A DNA stretch of 35,323 nucleotides from the NCBI GenBank assembly GCA_003531665.1, contig DQFC01000029.1:1-35323 (forward strand), given 5' to 3'. The position numbers and the translations under genes are program-made. The stretch comes from Candidatus Collierbacteria bacterium. Its GTDB lineage: Bacteria > Patescibacteriota > Microgenomatia > UBA1400 > MFAQ01. The notes below the pieces were generated by a model. The model saw nothing but the letters and a program-made list of their open reading frames with translations, was not told the origin of the DNA and made no database searches. Positions within the stretch are counted from its first letter, which is position 1, and each line of letters begins with the position of its first letter. Below are positions 15,564 through 21,922 of this stretch, piece by piece.

Positions 15564-15592
15564 ATTTTAGTTCAGACAGGCTATTTTGTCAA
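15564..15592 (-). promoter_or_regulatory. Strong sigma-70-type promoter
   Basis: TTGACA at 15592-15587 and TAAAAT at 15569-15564 with a 17-bp spacer. This is among the best full promoters in the window. Confidence 0.75.
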
Positions 15593-15646
15593 GTAATGGA
15601 GGCGGATTTAGGCACAAAATGATGTAAGCGTTGCTGAGCCCAAAAA

Positions 15647-15655
15647 TGATAAAAT
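15647..15655 (+). promoter_or_regulatory. Extended -10 before tRNA-Glu
   Basis: TGATAAAAT has a TG extension and ends 9 nt before the tRNA, so the primary transcript has almost no leader. Confidence 0.45.
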
Positions 15656-15664
15656 AAGCCCGTT

Positions 15665-15738
15665 GGCCCCGTCGTCTAGCGGTCTAGGACATTTGGTTCT
15701 CATCCAAAAGATCGCGGGTTCGATTCCCGCCGGGGTCA
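15665..15738 (+). tRNA. tRNA-Glu (anticodon CTC)
   Basis: The acceptor stem GGCCCCG pairs with CGGGGTC. The anticodon arm TTTGG-TTCTCAT-CCAAA gives CTC, reading GAG. The T arm GCGGG-TTCGATT-CCCGC is perfect and the discriminator is A. CCA is not encoded. A terminator follows directly. Confidence 0.93.
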
Positions 15739-15739
15739 C
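15725..15739 (+). repeat. Direct repeat copy 1 (tRNA-Glu 3' end)
   Basis: TCCCGCCGGGGTCAC, 15 bp, covers the T-arm and acceptor 3' strand of tRNA-Glu. It recurs exactly at 15879-15893. Such duplications are typical of attachment sites left by tRNA-targeting integration. Confidence 0.7.
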
Positions 15740-15748
15740 AAATGAAAA

Positions 15749-15772
15749 AAGTTGGCTAGTCCAGCTTTTTTT
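15749..15772 (+). terminator. Terminator after tRNA-Glu
   Basis: AAGTTGG-CTAGT-CCAGCTT is a 7-bp stem (one G-U) followed by a T run. Confidence 0.8.
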
Positions 15773-15787
15773 ATTTGTCATAACGCA

Positions 15788-15876
15788 GGGAATCGAATGA
15801 CGGAGCCAAACCCGTAACGGTTTTGGCGAGTCTGGTTCGAAAGAATTTTCTACTGAAAATTACTTGAGAGATTCCC
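15788..15876. other. Structured intergenic segment of unknown role
   Basis: GGGAATC (15788-15794) pairs with GATTCCC (15870-15876) to close a multibranch structure holding two hairpins: GCCAAACCCG-TAA-CGGTTTTGGC (15805-15827, one mismatch) and AATTTTC-TACT-GAAAATT (15844-15861, perfect). It resembles a tRNA-like cloverleaf in outline but lacks tRNA consensus bases on either strand. It lies between the two copies of the tRNA 3'-end repeat. Confidence 0.5.
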
Positions 15877-15878
15877 TA

Positions 15879-15893
15879 TCCCGCCGGGGTCAC
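15879..15893 (+). repeat. Direct repeat copy 2 (tRNA-Glu 3' end)
   Basis: Exact copy of 15725-15739, 154 bp downstream. No integrase is present between or beside the copies. Confidence 0.7.
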
Positions 15894-15931
15894 TAAGTTC
15901 AGTTTGTGCCGAAGAGCCTTTTCCTGGTAAA

Positions 15932-15940
15932 TGCTACAAT
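15932..15940 (+). promoter_or_regulatory. Extended -10 TGCTACAAT
   Basis: TGCTACAAT places the start of transcription 7 nt on, at the ATG at 15947. The same nonamer occurs before serS and before the gene at 18173. Confidence 0.5.
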
Positions 15941-15946
15941 ATGGCA

Positions 15947-16048
15947 ATGAATTTGGAAACAAATAGTGCACATCTGATGCACGAATTTATGAGGGAAAAT
16001 AGAAAAACCCAATTTAGAGCAGGTGAAAATTTTTTCTATTACAACTAA
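15947..16048 (+). CDS. Leaderless small ORF, 33 aa, overlapping the next gene
   Basis: The frame encodes MNLETNSAHLMHEFMREN and continues to a TAA at 16046. An extended -10 (TGCTACAAT) puts the transcript start on its ATG, so it is the first coding frame on the mRNA. It overlaps the 271-aa frame by 26 nt. It may be a leader peptide coupled to translation of that gene, or the true N-terminus separated by a frameshift. No homology is recognised. Confidence 0.35.
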   Translation: MNLETNSAHLMHEFMRENRKTQFRAGENFFYYN

Positions 16049-16838
16049 CCTAAGACATGGAGACACGGTTAGGATGAAGGACAATAAAGGCATGGAGGTT
16101 GTGTTTGTTGCCGGAGAAAAAACGACCCAACCTATACATGGAATGGCAAGCGTGTCCGAAGTGGATTATCGATTGGCGACTTTTAGGAAAATTGGTGACT
16201 TTGATTTAAAAAGAGAAGAATTAATAATGCCGGGTATTTATGTTAAAAACGGGATGCCCGACGTAACCCTTGTGCGGCCCTTAGAATCCGGCGCACCCGA
16301 TCCTGCGGTAACTGAAGGACTAAGGGTTCAGTTAAGCCCGTTTAAAGCAATCAGATATGCTCCAACAGAAATAGATATAAAACCGCGTTATGAAACAGAG
16401 ATTTTAGATATTGTTCCCGGCGATATTGTTGATATGAACCTTTTTAAATCTGGCGATACTCTGGAAATTACGGATTATAAAGGACGCACTTATCGTTTGA
16501 AGATCGGTTTTGTTAAAAACGGGAAGGTCGATTTTAAAAGAGGAATGCTAGAAGATAGAAGAATTGTGCTTTTTACTGAATTTGAGTCACCTTCTAATCC
16601 GCGGGTAGCTGAAGAATATGGACAGATGGCGGGAACGGGTGGATCATTGGTTTTTGTTGCGGTTAATAATGACAATAGTGTTCGGGTTGTAAATCCGGGA
16701 GAAAGAACTTCTAAACGTTTTGCTCTTGGATATGTTGATGCTGGCGGGATTGTTACGATCCCGGATGAATTATCGAGTAGACCCGGATTGGTTATTACTC
16801 CATCATCGATAAAAATCAAAAGAGAGAGACTTGGGTAA
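16023..16838 (+). CDS. Hypothetical beta-rich protein with internal repeats, 271 aa
   Basis: I do not recognise this protein. It starts with GTG at 16023 (no ATG until 16074; an in-frame stop lies at 15990), with AGAG a few bases upstream. Two related strand-turn patterns occur: GDTVRMKDNKGMEVVFVAGE near the N-terminus and GDTLEITDYKGRTYRLKIG near residue 150; DFDLKREELIMPGIYV and VDFKRGMLEDRRIVL also resemble each other, suggesting a duplicated beta domain. No signal peptide, membrane segment or catalytic motif is visible. Codons are more A/T-ending than in neighbours. It lies just beyond the duplicated tRNA-Glu end, so it may be transferred DNA. Confidence 0.65.
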   Translation: MKIFSITTNLRHGDTVRMKDNKGMEVVFVAGEKTTQPIHGMASVSEVDYRLATFRKIGDFDLKREELIMPGIYVKNGMPDVTLVRPLESGAPDPAVTEGLRVQLSPFKAIRYAPTEIDIKPRYETEILDIVPGDIVDMNLFKSGDTLEITDYKGRTYRLKIGFVKNGKVDFKRGMLEDRRIVLFTEFESPSNPRVAEEYGQMAGTGGSLVFVAVNNDNSVRVVNPGERTSKRFALGYVDAGGIVTIPDELSSRPGLVITPSSIKIKRERLG

Positions 16839-16891
16839 TTAAATGGTTTTCCTCAACATGCGGATAAGAGCACCCGTCAAGTGTAAGAGGA

Positions 16892-16912
16892 GACTAAAAA
16901 AACCTTTTAGTC
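16892..16912. terminator. Possible bidirectional terminator
   Basis: GACTAAAA-AAACC-TTTTAGTC forms an 8-bp A/T-rich stem between the convergent genes ending at 16838 and 16907, and includes the minus-strand stop codon. There is no good T run on either side, so the call is weak. Confidence 0.35.
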
Positions 16913-17179
16913 GGCGTCTTGGATGTCTTCGGCGGCGCTCTTAACTATCTTTTGGACATCTTCTGCTTTATCCACTATTTCTTCTTTTTTGTCCCTTGCC
17001 TTGCCTTTTAGATCCTCCATCATGCCCATGGCTTTACCTTTCGTGGCAACGAAAGATTTTTTAATTTTTTCTCTATTCTCTTTGTCGGCCAAGGCCATGG
17101 CACCGGCAACAGCGAGACCTCCGACGATGGCTCCTTTGACGGCGGCTCCTAAAATGCTTGTTTTTTTGTTAGTTTTCAC
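16907..17179 (-). CDS. YtxH-like small protein
   Basis: A 90-aa protein. I start it at the GTG at 17179 (VKTNKKTSILG): a TGCTATACT extended -10 lies in what would be the coding part of the longer frame, which reaches 17236. A Gly/Ala-rich hydrophobic segment, about residues 8-30 (ILGAAVKGAIVGGLAVAGAMAL), is followed by a charged helix full of Lys, Glu and Asp. This matches the pattern of YtxH-type stress or envelope-associated proteins, with one membrane-inserted segment and an amphipathic helix. Function unknown. It is convergent with the 271-aa gene. Confidence 0.65.
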   Translation of the reverse strand: MKTNKKTSILGAAVKGAIVGGLAVAGAMALADKENREKIKKSFVATKGKAMGMMEDLKGKARDKKEEIVDKAEDVQKIVKSAAEDIQDAD

Positions 17180-17234
17180 GCCTGTTGTAATTATTATTAC
17201 TTTAAGTATAGCAAATTCAGACGGTTGTTTAAAC

Positions 17235-17264
17235 AAAAAACACCCACTATATTAGCGGGTGTTT
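17235..17264 (-). terminator. Terminator of the 245-aa membrane protein gene
   Basis: On the minus strand AAACACCCGCT-AATAT-AGTGGGTGTTT is an 11-bp stem (one G-U) followed by TTTG, 6 nt past the stop codon. Confidence 0.85.
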
Positions 17265-17269
17265 GTAAC

Positions 17270-18007
17270 CTAGATCCTTGGTCCGTCCATGATGTCGATA
17301 ATGCCGAGGCAGATCATGCCAATAGCAATGCAGATGAGGGCGACAAGCCAGAAATCTACATAGAAAAAACAGAGGATTCCAAGACCAAAGTAATAGATCA
17401 CGACAAGGAACACAATGAGGTAGATGAGCAGAGCGCCAAAAATCTTCCCCCAGCCGTCGTCCGAATCGCTAGATGAGGATGACGATGAGTCAGAATCTAC
17501 GTCGGCACCATCAACCGGCACCGGAACAAATTCTGAATTAGGGTCCTCATTGTAAGAAGACGTGGAGTCGATGATCTCGCTACCCTCACGGAACATGTTG
17601 AAGAGGGTCCGTTGTTGGTAATACGACAACTGTCGCAACCCGAATTCATCCGAGGTGCGCATCTGGTAGTATTTCATTCTTGGAAAGCCAATGAGCATGA
17701 TGAAGAGGGCTAGTACCACCATACAGTTTTTGAAGCTGACGTATACAAATCTAGCCACATCTCGTGCAGTACCGTCGACAGGAGAGTTTTCCGAGCCTCC
17801 CCAGTAGGTGGCAAAAAGCAAGATTGGTGCCAAGGGAAGAAAAATCGACAGAGCCCAACCCATACTCAAACCGCCTTCCCCGAATGGCTCGATGGTAAAC
17901 AGGTTGTAACTGATCATGATCAGCAACCACACGAAAGAGATGATTGCACCGGCCCATATCAGCAAGCTGGGTCGATTTTCACGCAGGAAATACCGAATAT
18001 CTTCCAT
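17270..18007 (-). CDS. Multi-pass membrane protein with Ser/Asp linker, 245 aa
   Basis: Unrecognised. About five hydrophobic segments are visible, near residues 14-36, 50-68, 92-108, 188-210 and 214-238. Between the third and fourth lies a hydrophilic loop ending in a striking Ser/Asp-rich run (DVDSDSSSSSSSDSDDGW). The last two segments are rich in Ile, Leu, Tyr and Cys (LGILCFFYVDFWLVALICIA). A strong Shine-Dalgarno AAAGGAGC lies 6 nt before the ATG, with TATAAT about 45 nt upstream, so this gene has a conventional leader. It ends at a good terminator. Confidence 0.75.
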   Translation of the reverse strand: MEDIRYFLRENRPSLLIWAGAIISFVWLLIMISYNLFTIEPFGEGGLSMGWALSIFLPLAPILLFATYWGGSENSPVDGTARDVARFVYVSFKNCMVVLALFIMLIGFPRMKYYQMRTSDEFGLRQLSYYQQRTLFNMFREGSEIIDSTSSYNEDPNSEFVPVPVDGADVDSDSSSSSSSDSDDGWGKIFGALLIYLIVFLVVIYYFGLGILCFFYVDFWLVALICIAIGMICLGIIDIMDGPRI

Positions 18008-18153
18008 TTGTTGCTCCTTTAGAAAACAGGTATATTTTGAATGTTCAGAGGCTATTATACCACATTATGAGCTATTTTGCATGAAATATAGGCCAAAACT
18101 GCCCACAAAATCTCCGAATGAGTTTGAACGGACATGAAGTGTTGAACAGAGAA

Positions 18154-18162
18154 TGCTACAAT
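18154..18162 (+). promoter_or_regulatory. Extended -10 TGCTACAAT
   Basis: The nonamer is inside GAATGCTACAAT, 10 nt before the ATG at 18173. Confidence 0.5.
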
Positions 18163-18172
18163 CTTCCCAAAT

Positions 18173-18712
18173 ATGAAGTCCGAACTAGAAGAAAATATCT
18201 CAAATGCCCAGAACTTATATCATGGAATTGTCGAGGCTGGATATACCTATGGCTGCCTAGAAGTAGCCCTAACGGCTATGGGAGCTGATCTGACCATAAA
18301 TAAGGTAAACCGAGAGGGTAGGACTCCAACACCGTTGATTGAAGTACTGAAGCGCGCCGGTTTGAAGATTAACTGGCTGGTAAGCCCAGGTGCCGAGCTT
18401 CAAGCCCAGGACATGACGGCACTCCTAAGCGGCACGCTTCCTTTAGATGAAGATTATCCGCAAGGGGATCTGGCCGGTTACCTCTGGATCGAAACCTACA
18501 CAGATCAACCTGGACACAGTTTGGTTATTTTCCCTGAAAAAAACAACCTTTATCCCGTCATGGATGCTATGGTTGGAGGACTTATCCACGCCTCGGCTGA
18601 AAATCTGGCCCATATGGCCAACCATGTTTCTTCACAAGGTGGTAGCTTTGAAATTGCCCAAATCCGTAAAAGTATTTCCGAGACCCCACTCTGGACAGAC
18701 TACTTACGATGA
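18173..18712 (+). CDS. Possible C39/papain-like cysteine peptidase-fold protein
   Basis: A 179-aa soluble protein. The segment AGYTYGCLEVALTAMGAD (Cys28) is followed about 85 residues later by DQPGHSLVIFPEKNN (His115, Asn125), and the region between contains LIEVLKRAGLKINWL. This order, a Cys at the start of a helix, a helix-loop recognising a second segment, then His at the start of a strand, is that of C39-like and related papain-fold peptidases. I could not find a convincing family signature, so the function is a suggestion. It has no signal peptide. It has its own promoter and is followed by a 128-bp gap before the YggT gene. Confidence 0.55.
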   Translation: MKSELEENISNAQNLYHGIVEAGYTYGCLEVALTAMGADLTINKVNREGRTPTPLIEVLKRAGLKINWLVSPGAELQAQDMTALLSGTLPLDEDYPQGDLAGYLWIETYTDQPGHSLVIFPEKNNLYPVMDAMVGGLIHASAENLAHMANHVSSQGGSFEIAQIRKSISETPLWTDYLR

Positions 18713-18801
18713 ATCTTTTCTTCTCCGCCGACGTATGTTTTGACAATACCGTTTATTCCATAAACAGATATTCATGAAGTGTAATATACATTACTATTTG
18801 T

Positions 18802-18807
18802 TATACT
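18802..18807 (+). promoter_or_regulatory. -10 box of the YggT-family gene
   Basis: TATACT lies about 33 nt before the ATG; an inverted repeat GTAAT-ATAC-ATTAC sits 9 nt upstream of it and could be an operator. Confidence 0.35.
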
Positions 18808-18840
18808 TAATTGTGTTACCGTTATTAAATCTAAAATAAT

Positions 18841-19233
18841 ATGGCGGAAATTATTAAGGAAACTGTGGTCACCCAAGGTGAAAGCCAAAAGCCAATTGTA
18901 ATTGCTCCCGTTACCAGACAAGCCACCGACACTCAAACCATTGAATACTTTGTGTATTTTATCTTTGGGATCATTGAAGTGCTTCTCGTATTTCGGCTAA
19001 TTCTTAAACTCATGGGCGCCAGTACCCTAAGTAGTTTTGTGAACTTCATCTATGCTATCACCGGAGTTTTTACCTTACCGTTTCAAGGGATATTCCGCAG
19101 CGCGGTAACTGAAGGTTTGGAAACCGCTTCGGTCATGGAACCTTCGACGATGGTAGCCCTGATTGTTTATATGATCGTGGCATGGGGTATCGTGGCTTTG
19201 GTAAGAATCTTTTCCGGTGAGCAACAGGAGTAA
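18841..19233 (+). CDS. YggT family membrane protein
   Basis: A 130-aa integral membrane protein. Two long hydrophobic segments (about residues 36-58 and 100-124) flank the family signature LVFRLILKLMGA and SFVNFIYAITGVFTLPFQGIF. YggT proteins are linked to envelope and osmotic functions and to cell-division clusters elsewhere, but no division gene is nearby. The N-terminal 30 residues are polar and specific to this protein. There is no Shine-Dalgarno before the ATG. The gene is convergent with the 315-aa gene. Confidence 0.85.
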   Translation: MAEIIKETVVTQGESQKPIVIAPVTRQATDTQTIEYFVYFIFGIIEVLLVFRLILKLMGASTLSSFVNFIYAITGVFTLPFQGIFRSAVTEGLETASVMEPSTMVALIVYMIVAWGIVALVRIFSGEQQE

Positions 19234-19274
19234 CGTTGGTTGACTTTGAATCTCACAAACTACTTATCAGTGGA

Positions 19275-20222
19275 TTATGACTCTCCTGTCAGTTTATTTT
19301 GTTCGTGCCTCCAGAAGGCTTGTAGTGTGGAATCTCTTTTGAAACCGTCCCAAGCCGCCTCGGCGTTACGTAGTATGTCTATCGCAGAAACACTCTTACC
19401 TAGGTCGCCGGTCGCATACTTGAAGGCCTCATCGAAGTCGCGTTTCACTTGCTCTTCTGCATTGAGATCGTCCATGGCATGGCGAAGCCGGTGATGAAGT
19501 CTGCGGAATTTCTCTCTTTTCTCACTAGACCACGGATGGCCGGCTAGGGCTGTCTGGAGCTCCATTTTTTCTAGTTCCAGATCGTCTACAAGAGTTTGAT
19601 CTGCTAAGTCTTTAAAGAGATGGTGAAGATTTTGTCTAGGAATACTCTCGATAAACTCCTGAAAAGACCATTGGGCAACTAGCATACGAATTTGCTCTAG
19701 ATCGCCAACACCCCTTTCGTTGATGGCCTCGCAAATAGCTATTACCTGATCGTTGTCTCTAGTCCAGTATTTTTTGTCAAAAGACTGTATTGTGGCTACG
19801 ATTTCTTCGGCTTGGGTTATTTCAGGTAACTGTCGTCCCAACTGTCTAAGAATAGGATCAACCCACAATGTCCTGACTGAATATCCCGTTTTTCTACTTA
19901 CTAGCGCTTTCAATTTGTTATTGATTTCACCAAAGAGTTCTGGGCAGCCCTTGAGAGCGGCGTTGGCATCCTGTTTCTCCGGTGTGGCGGGTGTAAGAAG
20001 TTTGGTGGCTTGCTGGAACCTTTCTATCCACTCTTGTACTTCAGCCGCCTGTCTCCACCATAGGTTAATTTTGTCTTGGGCATCTTCACCCACGTCAATG
20101 ACTGCAATTTTTTCTCGAAACAATTCGAGCGTGTATCTCGGAAGATGTGACTTGTTGCGCTCTCTCTCGGCATGATCTTGTCTCGTTTTATCACCGCCGG
20201 CATCAGTTATTTCTGCTCCCAT
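19275..20222 (-). CDS. Hypothetical charged helical protein, 315 aa
   Basis: Not recognised. The protein is soluble, highly charged and almost entirely helical, rich in Gln, Glu, Arg and Trp (INLWWRQAAEVQEWIERFQ; FRRLHHRLRHAMDDLN). No nucleotide-binding or metal motif is visible; a short proline loop (LLTPATPEK) separates two helical halves, and residues 215-275 could form a coiled coil. A TATTAT box lies 6 nt before the ATG, consistent with a leaderless message. Downstream it is convergent with the YggT gene; upstream lies the promoter for the tRNA pair on the other strand. Confidence 0.7.
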   Translation of the reverse strand: MGAEITDAGGDKTRQDHAERERNKSHLPRYTLELFREKIAVIDVGEDAQDKINLWWRQAAEVQEWIERFQQATKLLTPATPEKQDANAALKGCPELFGEINNKLKALVSRKTGYSVRTLWVDPILRQLGRQLPEITQAEEIVATIQSFDKKYWTRDNDQVIAICEAINERGVGDLEQIRMLVAQWSFQEFIESIPRQNLHHLFKDLADQTLVDDLELEKMELQTALAGHPWSSEKREKFRRLHHRLRHAMDDLNAEEQVKRDFDEAFKYATGDLGKSVSAIDILRNAEAAWDGFKRDSTLQAFWRHEQNKLTGES

Positions 20223-20251
20223 GGCTAGATAATAGCACCAATTAACAATGG

Positions 20252-20280
20252 TTGACAGTGGGTGGTGTATATAGGATAAT
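20252..20280 (+). promoter_or_regulatory. Promoter of the tRNA-Arg/tRNA-Trp operon
   Basis: TTGACA and GATAAT with a 17-bp spacer, 31 nt before tRNA-Arg. Confidence 0.7.
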
Positions 20281-20310
20281 TCCTCAACAAAACAGGATTG
20301 TGGAAGGCCG

Positions 20311-20383
20311 GCCCCGGTAGCTCAATGGATAGAGCAGCGGCCTTCTAAGCCGAAGGTTGTGGGTTCGACTCCCGCCCGGGGCG
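20311..20383 (+). tRNA. tRNA-Arg (anticodon TCT)
   Basis: Acceptor GCCCCGG pairs with CCGGGGC, discriminator G. The anticodon loop CTTCTAA gives TCT, reading AGA. The T arm GTGGG-TTCGACT-CCCGC is intact (one G-U). CCA is not encoded. It is co-transcribed with tRNA-Trp 29 nt downstream. Confidence 0.92.
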
Positions 20384-20412
20384 CTCGATCCCACAGGGGA
20401 TCACATTAACAC

Positions 20413-20485
20413 AGGTCTGTAGCTCAATGGGTAGAGTAATCGCCTCCAAAGCGAGAGGTTGTAGGTTCGAGTCCTACCAGGCCTG
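20413..20485 (+). tRNA. tRNA-Trp (anticodon CCA)
   Basis: Acceptor AGGTCTG pairs with CAGGCCT (one G-U), discriminator G. The anticodon loop CTCCAAA gives CCA. The T arm GTAGG-TTCGAGT-CCTAC is perfect. No 3' CCA is encoded. A strong terminator follows. Confidence 0.93.
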
Positions 20486-20494
20486 CTCCCAAGT

Positions 20495-20524
20495 AAAGAC
20501 GTCATCAAAGACGTCTTTTTTTTT
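20495..20524 (+). terminator. Terminator of the tRNA operon
   Basis: AAAGACGTC-ATCAAA-GACGTCTTT is a perfect 9-bp stem leading into nine Ts. Confidence 0.92.
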
Positions 20525-20551
20525 GGTTTGAGACCACAACCTGTCTAGATC

Positions 20552-20557
20552 TATAAT
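20552..20557 (+). promoter_or_regulatory. -10 box of the 47-aa protein gene
   Basis: TATAAT ends 8 nt before the ATG at 20566, supporting a leaderless transcript for this small gene. Confidence 0.55.
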
Positions 20558-20565
20558 GTGAATAC

Positions 20566-20709
20566 ATGAAGACAATTATTTTATTGGTCTTGTTGTTTAA
20601 CTTGATTGTAGCGAAAAGCAAAAAGAGCCGAAAGTTCCTATGGCTGACGTGCGTCCTCGGTGTATTGGTCTCCGTAATGACTCTCTACGGATATTTCCTT
20701 ACTCGATGA
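20566..20709 (+). CDS. Small two-pass membrane protein, 47 aa
   Basis: A short frame starting MKTIILLVLLFNLIVAK and ending in YGYFLTR. Two hydrophobic segments (residues 3-16 and 24-44) are separated by a basic loop (KSKKSRK), so it would form a small hairpin with the loop in the cytoplasm. A perfect TATAAT box 8 nt before the ATG supports it as a real gene. Its end overlaps the convergent cupredoxin gene by 11 bp. No homology is recognised. Confidence 0.6.
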   Translation: MKTIILLVLLFNLIVAKSKKSRKFLWLTCVLGVLVSVMTLYGYFLTR

Positions 20710-21175
20710 CTATGAGTTTTCCCACTTGCCCGTTTTTACGATGCTCACCGAACGAGCAATAAAACTCAAACTCACCTATTTTGTCGACAACGAATTCGAC
20801 CGTTGAGAAACTACCAGATTTTGTCAACGGAACCTTGATTCCTAGCTCATCTATATTAAAGTCGTGTTGCATACTGACACTATTAAGAATTAGCTTGACC
20901 TTCGCACCTTTTTTGGCCCTAATAATGTTAGGTTTGTAATAAAAGCTACCGGCCTCAACGATTATTTCACCATTCACAACGTCTGCCATAACAGTGACCG
21001 GAACTTGTGATGTTGGAGCCGTCGCGGTTATCGTATCCGTCTTTTTACCGGAACTGAAGAATTTGGGAACAATAATCAGGGCAATAATTATCAACAAAAT
21101 GATGACAATCCCCTTTTGGGATTTCTTTGAGACGGGGTCAACGTTAACCATCTCTACTTCTTTTGTTTCTTCCAT
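20699..21175 (-). CDS. Membrane-anchored cupredoxin
   Basis: A 158-aa protein with an N-terminal membrane anchor (about residues 22-40) and an extracytoplasmic cupredoxin domain. Type-1 copper ligands are visible: His104 in SMQHDFNID, Cys140 and His145 in FYCSFGEHRKNGQVG. The position normally held by the axial Met is Gln150, as in stellacyanin. The domain also resembles cytochrome oxidase subunit II tails but lacks the second Cys of the CuA site. It probably carries electrons or binds copper at the cell surface. No oxidase or copper gene is adjacent. The start is taken as the ATG at 21175; Met9 (21151) is possible. Confidence 0.85.
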   Translation of the reverse strand: MEETKEVEMVNVDPVSKKSQKGIVIILLIIIALIIVPKFFSSGKKTDTITATAPTSQVPVTVMADVVNGEIIVEAGSFYYKPNIIRAKKGAKVKLILNSVSMQHDFNIDELGIKVPLTKSGSFSTVEFVVDKIGEFEFYCSFGEHRKNGQVGKLIVIE

Positions 21176-21218
21176 TTATACTTGGACTTAATTGGTATAA
21201 GAAAATAATATACTCCCC

Positions 21219-21869
21219 CTAGAGACAGCTGAGGTTAGTGCGACAAGCTGAAGCTGCGGTTTCGTTTGAAGTTTTGGAACAAATCTGGCAAATTTTTGAG
21301 AGATCCTCCTTTATCTTTTGAGTGGTTTCGTTTGAGTCTTCGAAAGTAAAATCGGCAGGAACTTTGAAAACCGGATCGAGGTCGTCCCATGTATAACAGA
21401 GTCTGTCTCCGGAGATATTCGACCCGCTGATTCTCTTGACCTCATCGAGTGTTGAAGTGGCTATGACAAGAGGAGGAGAAGAAAGCTTGATCTTCTTTCC
21501 TGGTGGATTGACTATGACGTCGTCCTTGTTGTAGCGGTGTGGCTGATTCCACACATAGAGCCACTGCCCATCAGAAAATACCTGAAGATTGATGGCTTTT
21601 TCTTCCGTCATGGCGGCTACCCGGTAATCGAAACGGGTGAAGTTGCCCGATTGATAGGTGAAAAGCTCGACGGTTTCTCCGGCGGAAACAACAACGTTTT
21701 GGCATTTGGTGGTGCTTGAGAAAACTTGAGACGGGGTGGGTGATGGGGAGTTCTTGGTTATTGGTTGCTGGTTCTTGGTTGGAGACAAAGCCCGGCGACT
21801 AAAAATAAATAAAAAAATTAAAAGAAGAATCAGAACAAAAAGAAAAACCTTCTTACTTTTTCTTGTCAT
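21219..21869 (-). CDS. Membrane-anchored secreted protein, LolA/lipoprotein-like
   Basis: A 216-aa protein with an N-terminal membrane segment (residues 8-24) and a Ser/Pro/Thr linker, then a beta-rich outer domain. The pattern KCQNVVVSAGETVELFTY, FRVAAM-like strand, DGQWLYVWN, LCYTWDDLDPVFKVPADFTFED parallels the lipoprotein at 24229-24759 (CKVTNL, DGTYTYIW, MDCTRGG, DFTPPADVQFTD), so the two are distant paralogs. The shape suggests a LolA/LprG-like half-barrel, which in other bacteria carries lipids; that is inference. The C-terminus has a Cys-rich end (six Cys in the last 30 or so residues). A TATACT box lies 7 nt before the ATG: leaderless. Confidence 0.72.
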   Translation of the reverse strand: MTRKSKKVFLFVLILLLIFLFIFSRRALSPTKNQQPITKNSPSPTPSQVFSSTTKCQNVVVSAGETVELFTYQSGNFTRFDYRVAAMTEEKAINLQVFSDGQWLYVWNQPHRYNKDDVIVNPPGKKIKLSSPPLVIATSTLDEVKRISGSNISGDRLCYTWDDLDPVFKVPADFTFEDSNETTQKIKEDLSKICQICSKTSNETAASACRTNLSCL

Positions 21870-21908
21870 GAGTTATAGTATATCGCAATTTACCGGATCA
21901 GTTTGGGA

Positions 21909-21914
21909 TACAAT
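21909..21914 (+). promoter_or_regulatory. -10 box of the 70-aa coiled-coil gene
   Basis: TACAAT, 8 nt before the ATG at 21923. On the other strand TATACT (21882-21877) serves the divergent gene. Confidence 0.45.
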
Positions 21915-21922
21915 TTAGTTCG

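Noticed and set aside
15780..15893. A second tRNA downstream of tRNA-Glu.
   Set aside because: Stems are present but no anticodon arm or T-loop consensus fits on either strand; only the 15-bp tRNA end is shared.
18700..18775. On the minus strand a short frame ending GINGIVKTYVGGEEKIHRK resembles the C-terminus of amidohydrolases.
   Set aside because: Only about 25 codons are open, there is no start or RBS, and it overlaps the 3' end of the gene at 18173-18712. Could be a relic but equally chance.
18787..18801. Inverted repeat GTAAT-ATAC-ATTAC before the YggT gene as a regulator site.
   Set aside because: Five-base arms in A/T-rich DNA occur often by chance; mentioned only as a possibility.
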